A stretch of 64,000 nt of DNA from CAZAMB01 sp964486335 (GTDB lineage: Bacteria > Planctomycetota > Phycisphaerae > UBA1845), in the NCBI GenBank assembly GCA_964486335.1, contig CAZAMB010000016.1, positions 42,446 through 106,445 of the forward strand, in the 5' to 3' direction. The position numbers and the translations under genes are program-made. This document shows positions 34,385 to 43,765 of the stretch, piece after piece. Under the pieces are notes generated by a model. That model worked only from the letters and a program-made list of their open reading frames with translations. It had not been told where the DNA came from and did no database searches. How positions within the stretch are numbered: the first letter of the stretch is position 1; the number at the start of each line of letters is the position of its first letter.

Positions 34385-35265
34385 TGCGATTCGCGCCGAG
34401 CGCTTTGTGATTGATAGGGGCGCGGCGAAATGAACAGGACTGTTTCCATTCGCTCACCCGATCGGCGAAATGACAAATAGCGACTGCCGACGACATAGTC
34501 GTTCTTGATATCGTCACTTTGCCCAATGACGATGAACTCGCCGGGATGCAAGGTGAGCATGGACGTCAGAGCGTCAAATCGATGGCGCTCCATGGCTGGC
34601 GATTGCTGAAGCACGCCGTCATGATTCTCCCAAACGGTTTGACCGGTCTCGTGCGTGATTTCGAAGCTCACGCCGATATCGACGCATCCGTCAAGCTCCG
34701 GTCGCACGGCGTAATCGACGACCAATATTCGATCGCCCGCTGGAAATGTTTTTCCAACAAGGCGACCGTCGCCCCCGTAATGGAAAATGGACTCATCGTC
34801 CTCGATTCGGCCCAGCGCGATGGGCAGCGCCGCGCCTCGCTGTGGAAAGACCGTTTCGGACGAAATCTTCCCCCCCGCCGCGTCGAGGATTGTTTGAATC
34901 GCCGACCATGAATCCGGCGAAGTCGCACCGATTCGAAGTCCGTTGCGCGCGAGAAGCACCGCCTGTTCCGGTGTGACGCGTACCTGGTCGATGTGGTTCC
35001 ATATCTTGCGGGAATCCCGCACGCCGGCAAGGGGAAGCTCGGCACGCATGACATCAAACGCGATGTCCACGATGCGAATGCCTCCCGACGAAGGCGCGTC
35101 CTGCCCTCTGAGAAACGGGTTGTCAGAGGTTATGTTTGTCGCTCGACCGGTTTCATGAACGGATTTGCTTGGTCCAAAAGGCCAGAAACTCTTCGTTGCG
35201 CAACCGAGTCCGGCCAGTAGCGCGATGGAAGGCATGAAAAAAACAATGACTTGACGGCGCTGCAT
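34381..35265 (-). CDS. Uncharacterised lipoprotein, first gene of the kinase/DUF1571 operon
   Basis: ATG 35265 gives 294 residues with a lipoprotein signal (MQRRQVIVFFMPSIALLAGLGC, shown to its lipobox LAGLGC). A longer in-frame start at 35334 would put 23 extra residues before a typical signal. The mature part contains DIAFDVMRAELPLAGVRDSRKIW in two blocks and several beta-rich segments ending FISPRPYQSQ. No known family was recognised. Its stop overlaps the kinase start, so the lipoprotein may report an envelope condition to the kinase, which is inference from layout only. Confidence 0.64.
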   Translation of the reverse strand: MQRRQVIVFFMPSIALLAGLGCATKSFWPFGPSKSVHETGRATNITSDNPFLRGQDAPSSGGIRIVDIAFDVMRAELPLAGVRDSRKIWNHIDQVRVTPEQAVLLARNGLRIGATSPDSWSAIQTILDAAGGKISSETVFPQRGAALPIALGRIEDDESIFHYGGDGRLVGKTFPAGDRILVVDYAVRPELDGCVDIGVSFEITHETGQTVWENHDGVLQQSPAMERHRFDALTSMLTLHPGEFIVIGQSDDIKNDYVVGSRYLSFRRSGERMETVLFISPRPYQSQSARRESQ

Positions 35266-35330
35266 CAAGGGCACGACAAAGAGTGTAGTTCGATCCACCG
35301 GCTGTGTCAACAAGAATGGACGACCCGGCG

Positions 35331-35882
35331 TCATGTCGGAAGCGGCATTTCGGGTTCCAAATCCACACCCAATCCGTCGGCGATCCGGTTGATGTAATTG
35401 AAGAACGCAATGACCTGAACCGCGTCGTTAATGGCCCGATCCGAAAGCCCCAGTCCTCGCAGTGCATCGACATCGGCCTTTCCCACTTGGTCGGGGGTGC
35501 GTGTCAGGCGAATGGCATAGTCGCAGAGTGCTCTGTCAATGTCATTCAATCCGGCGGTTGTGTAATCCCGGGCCACGGCTTCCGCTTTCGTCCCGTCCTT
35601 TGCCTCCGACCGAAGGTCCCAGGTGTGGGCGACGGTTCAGTAGTGACAGTGATTGGCACGGGATACGACGACGGCCAGCATTTCCCGCTGCGCTCGAGTC
35701 AACGGTGAGTCGCCCCGCACGACGGTGGAATACAATTCGAGCATCGCCTTCAGCGCAGCGGGATTCTGGCTTTGGATCTGGAGGATTTGGAACACGCGGC
35801 CGGCGCGACGGCGGGCGGCTTCGTACAGCTCAGCCAGCAGGCCTGTTGCATCCGATTCCTTGATCGTCTTGATAAAGGCCAT
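35331..35882 (-). CDS. AhpD-like (carboxymuconolactone decarboxylase fold) peroxidase with in-frame TGA; candidate selenoprotein
   Basis: From ATG 35882 (GAGGT 5 nt upstream) one frame runs to 35331 and is interrupted only by TGA at 35637-35639, codon 82. Both sides belong to the same AhpD/'peroxidase-related' family: AFIKTIKESDATGLLAELYE before, and ARDYTTAGLNDIDRALCDYA plus FFNYINRIADGLGV after, for a normal total length of about 183. The TGA replaces the second Cys of the family motif CxxCxxxH, giving C79-H-Y-U82-T-V-A-H86. CxxU AhpD-like selenoproteins are known in marine bacteria. Downstream of the TGA the RNA can pair CCGUC/GACGG, CCU/AGG and GACC/GGUC with a UUC loop about 22 nt away, where a bacterial SECIS would sit. 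A nonsense mutation of TGC/TGT is the alternative. Confidence 0.72.
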
Positions 35883-35977
35883 GGTTGACCTCGTCGATCG
35901 CGCTGCCAAACTCCAAGAGCGTTTCGATGGCCGTCGCGGACAAGCCGCGCAACGGGTGGGCGATCGCGGCCGGCGTC

Positions 35978-37069
35978 CTAATCCGTTACCGTGACCGTGG
36001 ACCGGCCTTCCACGAGATACGAGTAAAGCAACTCAGCATCGGCGTTATGCAGCCGGATGCATCCCAGCGAAACGCTCTTGCCGATGCTGTCGGGTTCGTT
36101 CGTACCGTGAATGCCGTATCGCTCTTGCGCGACGGCTTCTCCAGACACGCCCTCAAGTCCGATCCATCGCTCGCCCAGCGGGTTGGCCGGATCGTCAGCC
36201 GAGACAATCGTGCCACCTCGTGGCGGGTAATACGTCGGGTTCTCCAGCTTGTTCCTGATGCGCCACTCACCCTTCGGTGTGCTGTCGTCGGCGCCAAGAC
36301 CCACCGGAAACGACCGAACAAGCACGTCGCCCAGATACACGTCAAGCAAGTAACTGCGCTTTCGCACCACCGCCCGCATCGGCCCCTTGATGACTTTGAT
36401 GGTTTGCCCTTCACGGATGCGATGCTTGTCGGCGATGCCGTTCAGCGACGCCAGAAGATCGGCCGTCACTCCGAATTGCGAGGCGATCTTCGCCAGGTGA
36501 TCTCCCGCCTTGATGACATATCGATCGATCAGTGGGTCGCCCGGAATGATTCGCGATGAGAAGATCGTTTCTTCACCAATCTTGGAGAGTTCGTTGCGGA
36601 CCTGCGCGATCGTCGTGGCATCAACTTCCCGGGCGAGTGCTTCGGAGAATAGCCCGCGGGCTTTCAGAAGGTCCTTTTGGCCCAGCGCTTCCCGCGCGGC
36701 ATCAATTGGACGTTGAATGCTCCCATTGATTTCCGCCGGCGGTGGCGGTTTCTCTACTGGTTCCACGGACGCGGGCTTGATCGCCGGCGGATCATCAGGA
36801 GCCGGCGCTGGATCGGGCTTGGGTTCGGGAGCCGGTTGTTTCGCTTCGTCCTTCGGCTCCGGTTCGGCGGGTCGCCTGATCGGCGCGGCATCAAACTCCG
36901 GCTCGATCGAGGCAACAATGCGCGGTCGACCCACCAAGGACATGGGGTCGGATTCCGCCGCCGAATCGTCCCCGGGATAGAAGTACCACGAGCCGGTCCC
37001 GACAGCGGCAAGGACGAGAATCGCCGGTCCCAAACCGCGCCGCCTTCGTCTTCGCCTCCTCGTTCGCAC
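35978..37069 (-). CDS. L,D-transpeptidase (YkuD) with LysM domain
   Basis: The 363-residue protein starts with an Arg-rich stretch, then one membrane helix (GPAILVLAAVGTGSWYFY) and a long Pro/Glu/Lys linker (about 45-115). A short helical region precedes a LysM domain (about 185-230, YVIKAGDHLAKIASQFGV). The YkuD domain is C-terminal, with the catalytic HGTNEPDSIGKSVSLGCIRLH motif read as HGT...SxGCIR. It would crosslink or modify peptidoglycan or attach proteins to it in the periplasm. The start codon is GTG 37069 with no strong ribosome-binding site. Confidence 0.9.
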   Translation of the reverse strand: MRTRRRRRRRRGLGPAILVLAAVGTGSWYFYPGDDSAAESDPMSLVGRPRIVASIEPEFDAAPIRRPAEPEPKDEAKQPAPEPKPDPAPAPDDPPAIKPASVEPVEKPPPPAEINGSIQRPIDAAREALGQKDLLKARGLFSEALAREVDATTIAQVRNELSKIGEETIFSSRIIPGDPLIDRYVIKAGDHLAKIASQFGVTADLLASLNGIADKHRIREGQTIKVIKGPMRAVVRKRSYLLDVYLGDVLVRSFPVGLGADDSTPKGEWRIRNKLENPTYYPPRGGTIVSADDPANPLGERWIGLEGVSGEAVAQERYGIHGTNEPDSIGKSVSLGCIRLHNADAELLYSYLVEGRSTVTVTD

Positions 37070-37282
37070 GCTGTTTCAACTCCCCACTGAACTGCCCGGC
37101 GATGGGTCTCGAATCACCGACCGTCGGCGATCCGGCTCTCTGCAAGGATACGTCGGTCACCAGCGATTTCAAGGCGCAGTCGTTGCGCGAAGTCACCGAT
37201 TGGTGGTATGATGGCAATGTCTGGAAACCGTCGTCCGAATCCCACTTTCGAGTTGTTTAGCCTAGATACGGAGGATCGCTCA

Positions 37283-37441
37283 ATGAAACCGAATCTCGCC
37301 AAACCGATGAGGGCCTTGTATGTCGTGTTCGGCGTTGCTCTGGCTGTCAGCCCGATGCTCTTTTCTTTGGGCGGGTGGTTGAAAGTCGCCATGCCGGTGC
37401 TCGGCATCATGTCCGTTCTTGGCGGACTATCCGGGAGGTGA
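37283..37441 (+). CDS. Small two-helix membrane protein (DUF2892-like)
   Basis: GGAGG 8 nt before ATG 37283 fixes the start of this 52-residue protein, MKPNLAKPMRALYVVFGVAL and on to GGLSGR. Two hydrophobic helices joined by a short turn make up nearly the whole protein, as in DUF2892/YgaP-type inner-membrane proteins. An in-frame ATG at 37208 would add 25 polar residues and lacks a ribosome-binding site. Function unknown. It is transcribed away from the L,D-transpeptidase and toward hemB. Confidence 0.66.
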   Translation: MKPNLAKPMRALYVVFGVALAVSPMLFSLGGWLKVAMPVLGIMSVLGGLSGR

Positions 37442-37536
37442 ATGACCTGTGCCCTGCTCGGTCTGGGCAGGAAACCATAACGAATCGCTTTTCTTTATCA
37501 TCGCGTCGTTGCCGACGGATCAGTGCTTTCAACCGG

Positions 37537-38511
37537 TTACAGCCACGTCGCGGCTTCTTTGGCGAAGTACGTGATGATCATGTCCGCTCCGGCTCGCTTG
37601 ATGGCTGTCAAAGACTCCAATGCCACTTGACGTTCGTCGAGCCAGCCGTTGGCGGCCGCCGCCTTGATGCAACTGTATTCTCCGCTGACCTGGTACGCCG
37701 CAAGCGGGATTTCGGGAAACGCCCGCTTGACTCGGCAGATGACGTCGAGATAGGGCCCCGCCGGCTTCACCATGATCGCGTCAGCCCCCTCCCCAACGTC
37801 CGCTTTTGCCTCGGCCAGTGCTTCCATCGCATTGGCGGGGTCCATCTGGTAGCTTCGTCGATCGCCAAACGCGGGCTTGGAATCAGCGGCATCTCGAAAC
37901 GGCCCATAATACGACGAGGCATATTTGACGGCGTAAGAGAGAATGCCCACGTCCTGACAAGATTCCTCATCAAGCGATCGGCGAATCGCCGCCACCATCC
38001 CATCCATCATACCGCTGGGGGCGACGAGATCGGCGCCGCTCTTCGCATGGGCGACGGCCATTCGACCGAGCAGATCAAGCGTGGCGTCATTGTCGATCCG
38101 GCCGTCCGTGGTGACACCGCAATGCCCGTGATCCATGTAACTGCAAAGGCAAACGTCCGTCACGATGGCAAGGCGATCGGTGAGGTGTCTGATCCTCTGG
38201 ACGGCGCGACAAACCACCGAATCAGCGGCGATGGCCGCATTGGCTGTCGAACTCTTCGACGTCGGCACGCCGAACACGAGCACCGAATTCAGACCGAGCG
38301 ACAGAACAGACTCGATTTCTCGGTCGAGCTGATCGACGGTCATCCTCGATACACCCGGCATCGATTGGACCGGACCCGCCGCCGCGCGATCGTCGACGAC
38401 AAACACCGGATGAATGAAATCGGAGGGGCACACGTGCGTCTCCCTTCGCAACGCGCGCAGCGCCGGCGTGCCACGCCAACGACGAAATCGCTTTTGCGGA
38501 AACCCGCTCAC
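37537..38511 (-). CDS. hemB: Delta-aminolevulinic acid dehydratase (porphobilinogen synthase)
   Basis: HemB condenses two aminolevulinate molecules to porphobilinogen. The 324-residue protein has the catalytic lysines in APSGMMDG...VKYASSYYGPF and IMVKPAGPYLD, the zinc-site cysteines in TDVCLCSYMDHGHCG, and YQVSGEYSCIKAAA near the C-terminus. It is the last gene of the sulfate-reduction/tetrapyrrole operon. Its start overlaps the upstream stop by 4 bp (ATGA). Confidence 0.96.
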   Translation of the reverse strand: MSGFPQKRFRRWRGTPALRALRRETHVCPSDFIHPVFVVDDRAAAGPVQSMPGVSRMTVDQLDREIESVLSLGLNSVLVFGVPTSKSSTANAAIAADSVVCRAVQRIRHLTDRLAIVTDVCLCSYMDHGHCGVTTDGRIDNDATLDLLGRMAVAHAKSGADLVAPSGMMDGMVAAIRRSLDEESCQDVGILSYAVKYASSYYGPFRDAADSKPAFGDRRSYQMDPANAMEALAEAKADVGEGADAIMVKPAGPYLDVICRVKRAFPEIPLAAYQVSGEYSCIKAAAANGWLDERQVALESLTAIKRAGADMIITYFAKEAATWL

Positions 38512-40034
38512 ACAACCACCTGAAAACCAATGCAGCAGCGTAACGCCTCAATCAAACCGTCATTGTCGCATTGTCGCGATACGGCGTCGACTCCGAGTCC
38601 GAGTTCACGAGCCGTCTCTGCCGTCGATGGGCCGATGCAAACCACTGGGCACACAGCCGCCCCCAGCCCAAGCGATACGAATCGTCGAACCGCCGACGGA
38701 CTGCAAAAAACGACTGCATCGGCGCCACGGCGAACCTGTTGAAGGGAGTCCTCAGGCGGCGTCGCGTCCATCGTTATGTAAGCGATCGGCGCATCGACCA
38801 GCGCTCCAGCCGTTCGCAGGGCACTCGGAATCGTCGTTCTGGCAATGTCGCCACAGGGAAAAAGAACCCGTAATCCCTTCATCGGACCCCACGACGCGAT
38901 CGCTGCGGCCAATGACCTCCCATTGGCGAATTCAGGCAGGCAATCTGCGATGATTCCGCGTCGCCGAAGTTCACGTTGCGTCCTCGCGCCGACCGCGGCC
39001 ACTTTGCAATTCCCCAACCGCCGCGCGTCGAACGCCAGCATTGACATCCGACGCCAGGTTCCCTTCACGCCATGGACCGAACTGAACACGATCCAATGGT
39101 AGTCGCCAAGCCGTCGCAGGGCTTCGTCGAGCTGTAAGGCAACCTCCGGGTAGACGATTCGCGTCATGGGACAGTCGATCGGCAACGCGCCTTCGGACGA
39201 AAGTCGTTCCAACAGCTCGCGCGAGGTCGATCGCGGGCGCGTCACGATGATGCGCTTACCGGCCAATCCGCCTTGTGCTTCCGGGGCCGAAGGGACCGCC
39301 GTCGCCAGCGCGGCAACGTCGCCGACAATCGTCACCATCGGCGCTTCGAGGCCGGCTTGTTCCACAAGCGACACGATGTCGGCGAGCGTCCCCTTGACGA
39401 TGCGTTGATCTGGAAGCGAGGCCCGCTCAACGCAAGCGACCGGTGTGCGGGTCGAACGGCCGGACTCGGTCAGCGCGTCGACAATGCGAGGCAATCCGGC
39501 CCGACCCATCAGGATCACCAGGGTATCGACGCCGCCGAATGCCGATGCGTCAAAACCGATCGCCTCGCCGGAACATCCTCCTCCTCGCTCCGCCGTGACC
39601 ACCGCGAAGGAACTCGCTACGTTCCTCAACGTAAGCGGAATACCCGCGGCATGCGGCGCTGCGACGGCGCTGGTCACGCCGGGTATGACGATGCAGTCGA
39701 CACCCGCCTCGCGACACGCTGCCAACTCTTCGAACCCGCGTCCGAAGACGAACGGATCGCCTCCTTTGAGCCGCACGACGCATTTTCCCTGTCGCGCCCG
39801 CTTAACCACTACCTCTTGAATCTCGTCCTGGCTTAGACGATGGGAACCGCGACGCTTGCCCACGTTGATTCGCTCCGCATCGGATCGAATCCCCCACAAC
39901 AACCGTTCGCCGATCAGTCGATCAAATACGACAACGTCCGCGGCGCGCAGGACGCGCAGGCCGCGAACGGTAATGAGTTCGGGATCGCCCGGCCCGGCGC
40001 CGACAAGATAAACAATGCCTCGCCGCCGAGTCAT
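38508..40034 (-). CDS. cobA-hemD: Fused uroporphyrinogen-III C-methyltransferase / uroporphyrinogen-III synthase
   Basis: ATG 40034, overlapping the upstream stop by ATGA, gives 508 residues. Residues 1-~245 are SUMT (CobA/SirA): YLVGAGPGDPELITVRG, VVFDRLI, KGGDPFVFGRGFEE, VIPGVTSAVAAPHAAGIPLT. These methylate uroporphyrinogen III twice to precorrin-2. Residues ~260-508 are HemD: IIVTRPRSTSRELLERL, WIVFSSVHGV, VFCSPSAVRRF, IGPSTAETARELGL. The fusion lets one polypeptide close the ring and divert it to siroheme rather than haem. This fits its position directly behind the sulfite reductase and chelatase genes. Confidence 0.95.
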   Translation of the reverse strand: MTRRRGIVYLVGAGPGDPELITVRGLRVLRAADVVVFDRLIGERLLWGIRSDAERINVGKRRGSHRLSQDEIQEVVVKRARQGKCVVRLKGGDPFVFGRGFEELAACREAGVDCIVIPGVTSAVAAPHAAGIPLTLRNVASSFAVVTAERGGGCSGEAIGFDASAFGGVDTLVILMGRAGLPRIVDALTESGRSTRTPVACVERASLPDQRIVKGTLADIVSLVEQAGLEAPMVTIVGDVAALATAVPSAPEAQGGLAGKRIIVTRPRSTSRELLERLSSEGALPIDCPMTRIVYPEVALQLDEALRRLGDYHWIVFSSVHGVKGTWRRMSMLAFDARRLGNCKVAAVGARTQRELRRRGIIADCLPEFANGRSLAAAIASWGPMKGLRVLFPCGDIARTTIPSALRTAGALVDAPIAYITMDATPPEDSLQQVRRGADAVVFCSPSAVRRFVSLGLGAAVCPVVCIGPSTAETARELGLGVDAVSRQCDNDGLIEALRCCIGFQVVV

Positions 40035-40831
40035 ACCGCAGTCTCCGCCGGCGCTGTCGGATTCGTAGCCGCATCGCATCCGGACATCGCGAGATCGATG
40101 AGGAGATCGATAATGCGCGAATCGGAACCAAGTGGCGCGTCACAAACCACAAACCGTTCGCCCACTCGACCGAAGAACGGCGGTTCCGTTCCACGTGAAA
40201 CCGTCAGACCGACCCGCCGCGGAACATCGGACAACGCGTGCGGACCGACGGCGATCAAATAGGGGATCACCGCCAGGTTCGGCGTCGTCGTTCGCTCCCT
40301 GAGAGACTCCACCGGCGGCTCGTCGTCAAGAAAACTGACCAGAACGTCGCCGGCGAGCCGCATCCGCCTCAACCAGTTCACAAGGTCCTTCGCCGTTCGC
40401 TGACTCTGTCGAAATCGAGGCGTCCCGTGCCCGACGATGCCGAGCGTTGTAAACTGTCGCTCCAGTGAAAACTGATGCAACAAGCCGCGGATTCGATCCG
40501 CGACGATATCAATAACGCCCGCATGTTTGCCCAAGGGATCCGTGATTCGCACATGGCACTCATCAAATCGCTCATTACGAACGAGTTCTCGCGGCAGCAC
40601 CACGCTGTTGTAATAACCGTCGCTGGAAAAGACGGGCACGACCGTTACGTTTCTCGCCGTCAGACCGTCGAGCACACGCGAATAGTGCGGATCACCGTGA
40701 TGAAACGCCACGGCCACTTCGTCGAAAAGCCTTCGCTCACGAATCACTTCCGCCTGATGCTGATGGAGCTGATTCACCGCCGGCTCGACGCGGGATCCGT
40801 GAACGGCCAGCACAAGAGCTGTTCGGTTCAT
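40031..40831 (-). CDS. cbiX: CbiX/SirB-type sirohydrochlorin chelatase
   Basis: ATG 40831, overlapping the hemA stop by ATGA, gives 266 residues; the open frame upstream of it lies inside hemA. Two half-domains repeat the chelatase fold, with the metal-binding His in LAVHGSR (about 10) and again in GIVGHGTPR (about 125). AFHHGDPHY lies between them. The enzyme should insert Fe(II) (or Co(II)) into sirohydrochlorin, the final step to siroheme for CysI. The precorrin-2 dehydrogenase that should act just before it is not in the window. Confidence 0.86.
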   Translation of the reverse strand: MNRTALVLAVHGSRVEPAVNQLHQHQAEVIRERRLFDEVAVAFHHGDPHYSRVLDGLTARNVTVVPVFSSDGYYNSVVLPRELVRNERFDECHVRITDPLGKHAGVIDIVADRIRGLLHQFSLERQFTTLGIVGHGTPRFRQSQRTAKDLVNWLRRMRLAGDVLVSFLDDEPPVESLRERTTTPNLAVIPYLIAVGPHALSDVPRRVGLTVSRGTEPPFFGRVGERFVVCDAPLGSDSRIIDLLIDLAMSGCDAATNPTAPAETAV

Positions 40832-41919
40832 GCCGCCGCCTCCGCTTTGATACGCGCGATCTGCTCGTGAAGGGCTCGCGGATCCCTCGTTCCAGACAAT
40901 CGCACGGCTTCCCGGATGGCCGAAGTCGCGCTTCGCTCCCGCCTCCATTGCAGAAACCCGCCGAGTTCCTCCGCGACAATCCCCTCTGCCGCCGCGACGC
41001 CGTCCAGCCCGATCGAGACACCGCTCACCAGCGAATCCATGTCCCACAGGCGCACGGGTGCCAACTGCCTGACACACGGATCGATATTGCGAGGAACCGA
41101 TAAATCGAGCAGCAACAACGGTCGCACACGATCTCGACCAATGATGGGTGCATCGAGAATGTACGACGACGCCGAAGTACAAAAAACCGCGGCATCACAG
41201 TCCGCGACGGCTTGCCCCAGCTCGCCCACGCCAAATCTTTTTGCGCCGTATCTCGCCGCGAGCGAGGCCGTTCGCTCCTCGTTGCGTCCGGCAATGGATA
41301 GCCGGCCAGTCCGACGTCGGCAGAGCTCCGACGCAAGCACCGGACCGAGGCTTCCCGTTCCGACGACCAGCACGGACTTCTCGCTCAGCGGTGAAACGTG
41401 TCGTTCAATGCACTCGACGGCTATCGTGGCGATCGACCGCGCTTCAGCGTTTAGCGTCGTTTCGTGCCGCACGCGTTTTCCCGCGCGAAGGGCCGCCCGA
41501 CCAAGCGCGTGAAGATCGGAATCCAAAGCGCCAACCCCGCCTGCGAGGAGGATTGATTCGCGCACCTGGCCGAGTATTTGGAGTTCGCCTTGAATCCGCG
41601 ACTCCAGCCCCGCGGCGATCCGAAGCAAGTGTTCAGCCGCATCACGACCATGCAGCGGTTGGAGGTGACGCCCCACCAACGCCGCCGGAAGGTGAAACCA
41701 CCGAGCCAGCAAACGCGCCCACATGGAGACATCCGTTCGGTTCGTCGTGGCGAACACGTCGAATCGTTCGCAAGTGGCGAGCACCAGCCGTCCCGAAGCA
41801 AGCCCGCCAAGTCGGTCAAGCATTGTCCGTTGCTTGACCGCATCCGGACGAAGGCTTTCTCGAATCGAAAGCGGTGCGCTTTCGTGCGTGATCCCGACGC
41901 GAAGCAACTGTCTGTTCAT
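40828..41919 (-). CDS. hemA: Glutamyl-tRNA reductase
   Basis: HemA reduces Glu-tRNA to glutamate-1-semialdehyde, committing glutamate to tetrapyrroles. The 363-residue protein has the N-terminal THESAPLSIRESL block, the catalytic Cys in LATCERFDVF (usual form TCNR, so Asn is replaced by Glu), GLESRIQGELQILGQVRES, the NADPH loop VLVVGTGSLG and LLDLSVPRNIDP. It is ~50 residues shorter than many HemA proteins and lacks most of the C-terminal dimerisation extension. hemL and hemC are not in this operon, so the pathway is completed elsewhere. It lies 16 bp downstream of cysI. Confidence 0.92.
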   Translation of the reverse strand: MNRQLLRVGITHESAPLSIRESLRPDAVKQRTMLDRLGGLASGRLVLATCERFDVFATTNRTDVSMWARLLARWFHLPAALVGRHLQPLHGRDAAEHLLRIAAGLESRIQGELQILGQVRESILLAGGVGALDSDLHALGRAALRAGKRVRHETTLNAEARSIATIAVECIERHVSPLSEKSVLVVGTGSLGPVLASELCRRRTGRLSIAGRNEERTASLAARYGAKRFGVGELGQAVADCDAAVFCTSASSYILDAPIIGRDRVRPLLLLDLSVPRNIDPCVRQLAPVRLWDMDSLVSGVSIGLDGVAAAEGIVAEELGGFLQWRRERSATSAIREAVRLSGTRDPRALHEQIARIKAEAAA

Positions 41920-41935
41920 GAGAACGGCTCCGGGT

Positions 41936-43669
41936 TCATGATCCGAGCTTCAACTGGACGAGTGCGATCGTGGCGTCCTCTCGACCGGTGATTTCCCGAC
42001 GCGGTTTGTCGCGCTGCACGACTCGCTGATAATAATCGCTGAGACTCTCGCTGGACTGGCGATTTGTCGCCCACGCGGAAAGCAAAGGTCGAAGCGTCGG
42101 CACAAGTTCTCCGACGCTCACGTCCGCGGCGTAAAGGTCGGCCACGCGATCACCCTCCATTCCGCCCCCCACGAAAACATGGTACACATCCGCGCGACGA
42201 CCGACGAAAGCGATGTCGGCTGTGTAGGGCCGGGCGCAACCGTTGGGACAACCCGTCATTCGCATCGTGAGCGGCGCGTCGCCGAGTCCCAGCGACGCCA
42301 AAAGCTCTTCGAACTGCGTGACGACATGCGGCATCATTCGCTCCGATTCGGCCATTGCCAGTCCGCAGGTTGGCAGCGCAGGGCACGCCATCGAAAACCT
42401 TCGCGCGGCCGAAAGCTGCTCAACGGTCGGAACGCCGTGATCGGCCAGCAGTTGCTCGACGGCCACGACGTCCTTATCCGAAAGTCCCGTGAATAAAATG
42501 TTCTGGCCGGCTGTCAGGGCAAGCCCCGGGCGAATTCGTCGCACGATGGTGCGAAACGCCGTCTTCATCCGGTTCGAATCTCGGTCTGCGATGCGACCAT
42601 TCTCGATAAAGACGCCGTAAAACCATTTCCCGTCGCCTTGCGAGTGTTTTCCAAGGTGATCGTGAAATACGGGGCGCGGAATGGGTCGCGACTCATGAAG
42701 ATCGAACAGGGCTCGTCGGCGAAACTCGTCGCGAAACCAATCGATGCCGCGCTCGTTGATGAGATACTTGATCCTCGCATGACGCCGATCGCCTCGATTC
42801 CCAAAATCGCGGAAGATCGCCGCGATCGTTCGAATCGTCTCCACGCCGTTGTCCGCGCCGACAAAACCCACCGGCTCGGCCAGTCGCGCCACCGTGTCGG
42901 CCTTGCCGTGGGTCATGCCCATGCCGCCGCCCACCAATGCGTTGAAGCCGGCCAATCGCCCGCCTTCGACGATGGCTATCAATCCCGCATCATAGTTGTA
43001 AATATCGACGCAGTTGTCGTCCGCCAGCGAAATAGCGCTCTTGAACTTTCGCGGAAGATAAGTTTCGCCGTAAAACGGCTCCTCCTGCTCCGTCGATATT
43101 GCCTTTTCTCCGTCGAGCCAGATCTCGTGATACGCTCTCGTGCCGGGCCGAAGTTGAACGGCGATTTCCCTCGCCAACCGGCGAACCACCGCATGGGCTT
43201 CGTCGGCCAGCGGCGCGGGACAGCACATCACATTCCGCTCGACGTCACCGCAAGCCGACAACGTCGTGAGCAGACAGTGATTGATCCCCGCGATGGCCGC
43301 CTTGAGATTGCTTTTGAGCACGCCGTGAAACTGAAACCCCTGCCGCGTCGTAACCCGAAGTGTTCCGTTGGCCGCCCGATCGGCCAGATCGTCCATGGCA
43401 AGATACTGATCCGCGGTGACGATCCCGCCCGGAATCGCGCAGCGAATCATGAACGAATAGGCCTCTTCCAGTCCCTGCTTTCGCCTTTCATGGCGCACAT
43501 CACGATCGTCCTGCTGGTAGGTTCCGTGGAACTTCAAGAGTCCCGCGTCTTCGTCGCCAAAATGCGTCGCGTCCGAAGCCAGCGTCTCAGCAATCGTGCC
43601 GCGCAAGTGCCGGCTGCTGCGCTTGATGCCCTCAACCTTCGATTCCGGTTTTCCCGCATCTTCAACCAT
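41936..43669 (-). CDS. cysI: Assimilatory sulfite reductase, siroheme/4Fe-4S subunit
   Basis: The enzyme reduces sulfite to sulfide with six electrons. ATG 43669 (AAGGG 7 nt upstream) gives 577 residues. The N-terminal half has LKFHGTYQQDDRD and RVTTRQGFQFHGV; the C-terminal half carries the 4Fe-4S/siroheme cysteines in MACPALPTCGLAMAESER and MTGCPNGCARPY. Overall spacing is that of the CysI-type haemoprotein. No CysJ flavoprotein gene is adjacent, so electrons may come from ferredoxin. It follows cysH in the operon and sits directly before genes that make its siroheme. Confidence 0.95.
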   Translation of the reverse strand: MVEDAGKPESKVEGIKRSSRHLRGTIAETLASDATHFGDEDAGLLKFHGTYQQDDRDVRHERRKQGLEEAYSFMIRCAIPGGIVTADQYLAMDDLADRAANGTLRVTTRQGFQFHGVLKSNLKAAIAGINHCLLTTLSACGDVERNVMCCPAPLADEAHAVVRRLAREIAVQLRPGTRAYHEIWLDGEKAISTEQEEPFYGETYLPRKFKSAISLADDNCVDIYNYDAGLIAIVEGGRLAGFNALVGGGMGMTHGKADTVARLAEPVGFVGADNGVETIRTIAAIFRDFGNRGDRRHARIKYLINERGIDWFRDEFRRRALFDLHESRPIPRPVFHDHLGKHSQGDGKWFYGVFIENGRIADRDSNRMKTAFRTIVRRIRPGLALTAGQNILFTGLSDKDVVAVEQLLADHGVPTVEQLSAARRFSMACPALPTCGLAMAESERMMPHVVTQFEELLASLGLGDAPLTMRMTGCPNGCARPYTADIAFVGRRADVYHVFVGGGMEGDRVADLYAADVSVGELVPTLRPLLSAWATNRQSSESLSDYYQRVVQRDKPRREITGREDATIALVQLKLGS

Positions 43670-43765
43670 GGCGCGTCCCTTCAATGGACCATTCGCTCAT
43701 CCGAAAGTCATACCCATTGTTCGCAATCACCAATCGAAATTCGGCATTCTGCAATCGACATTTCC

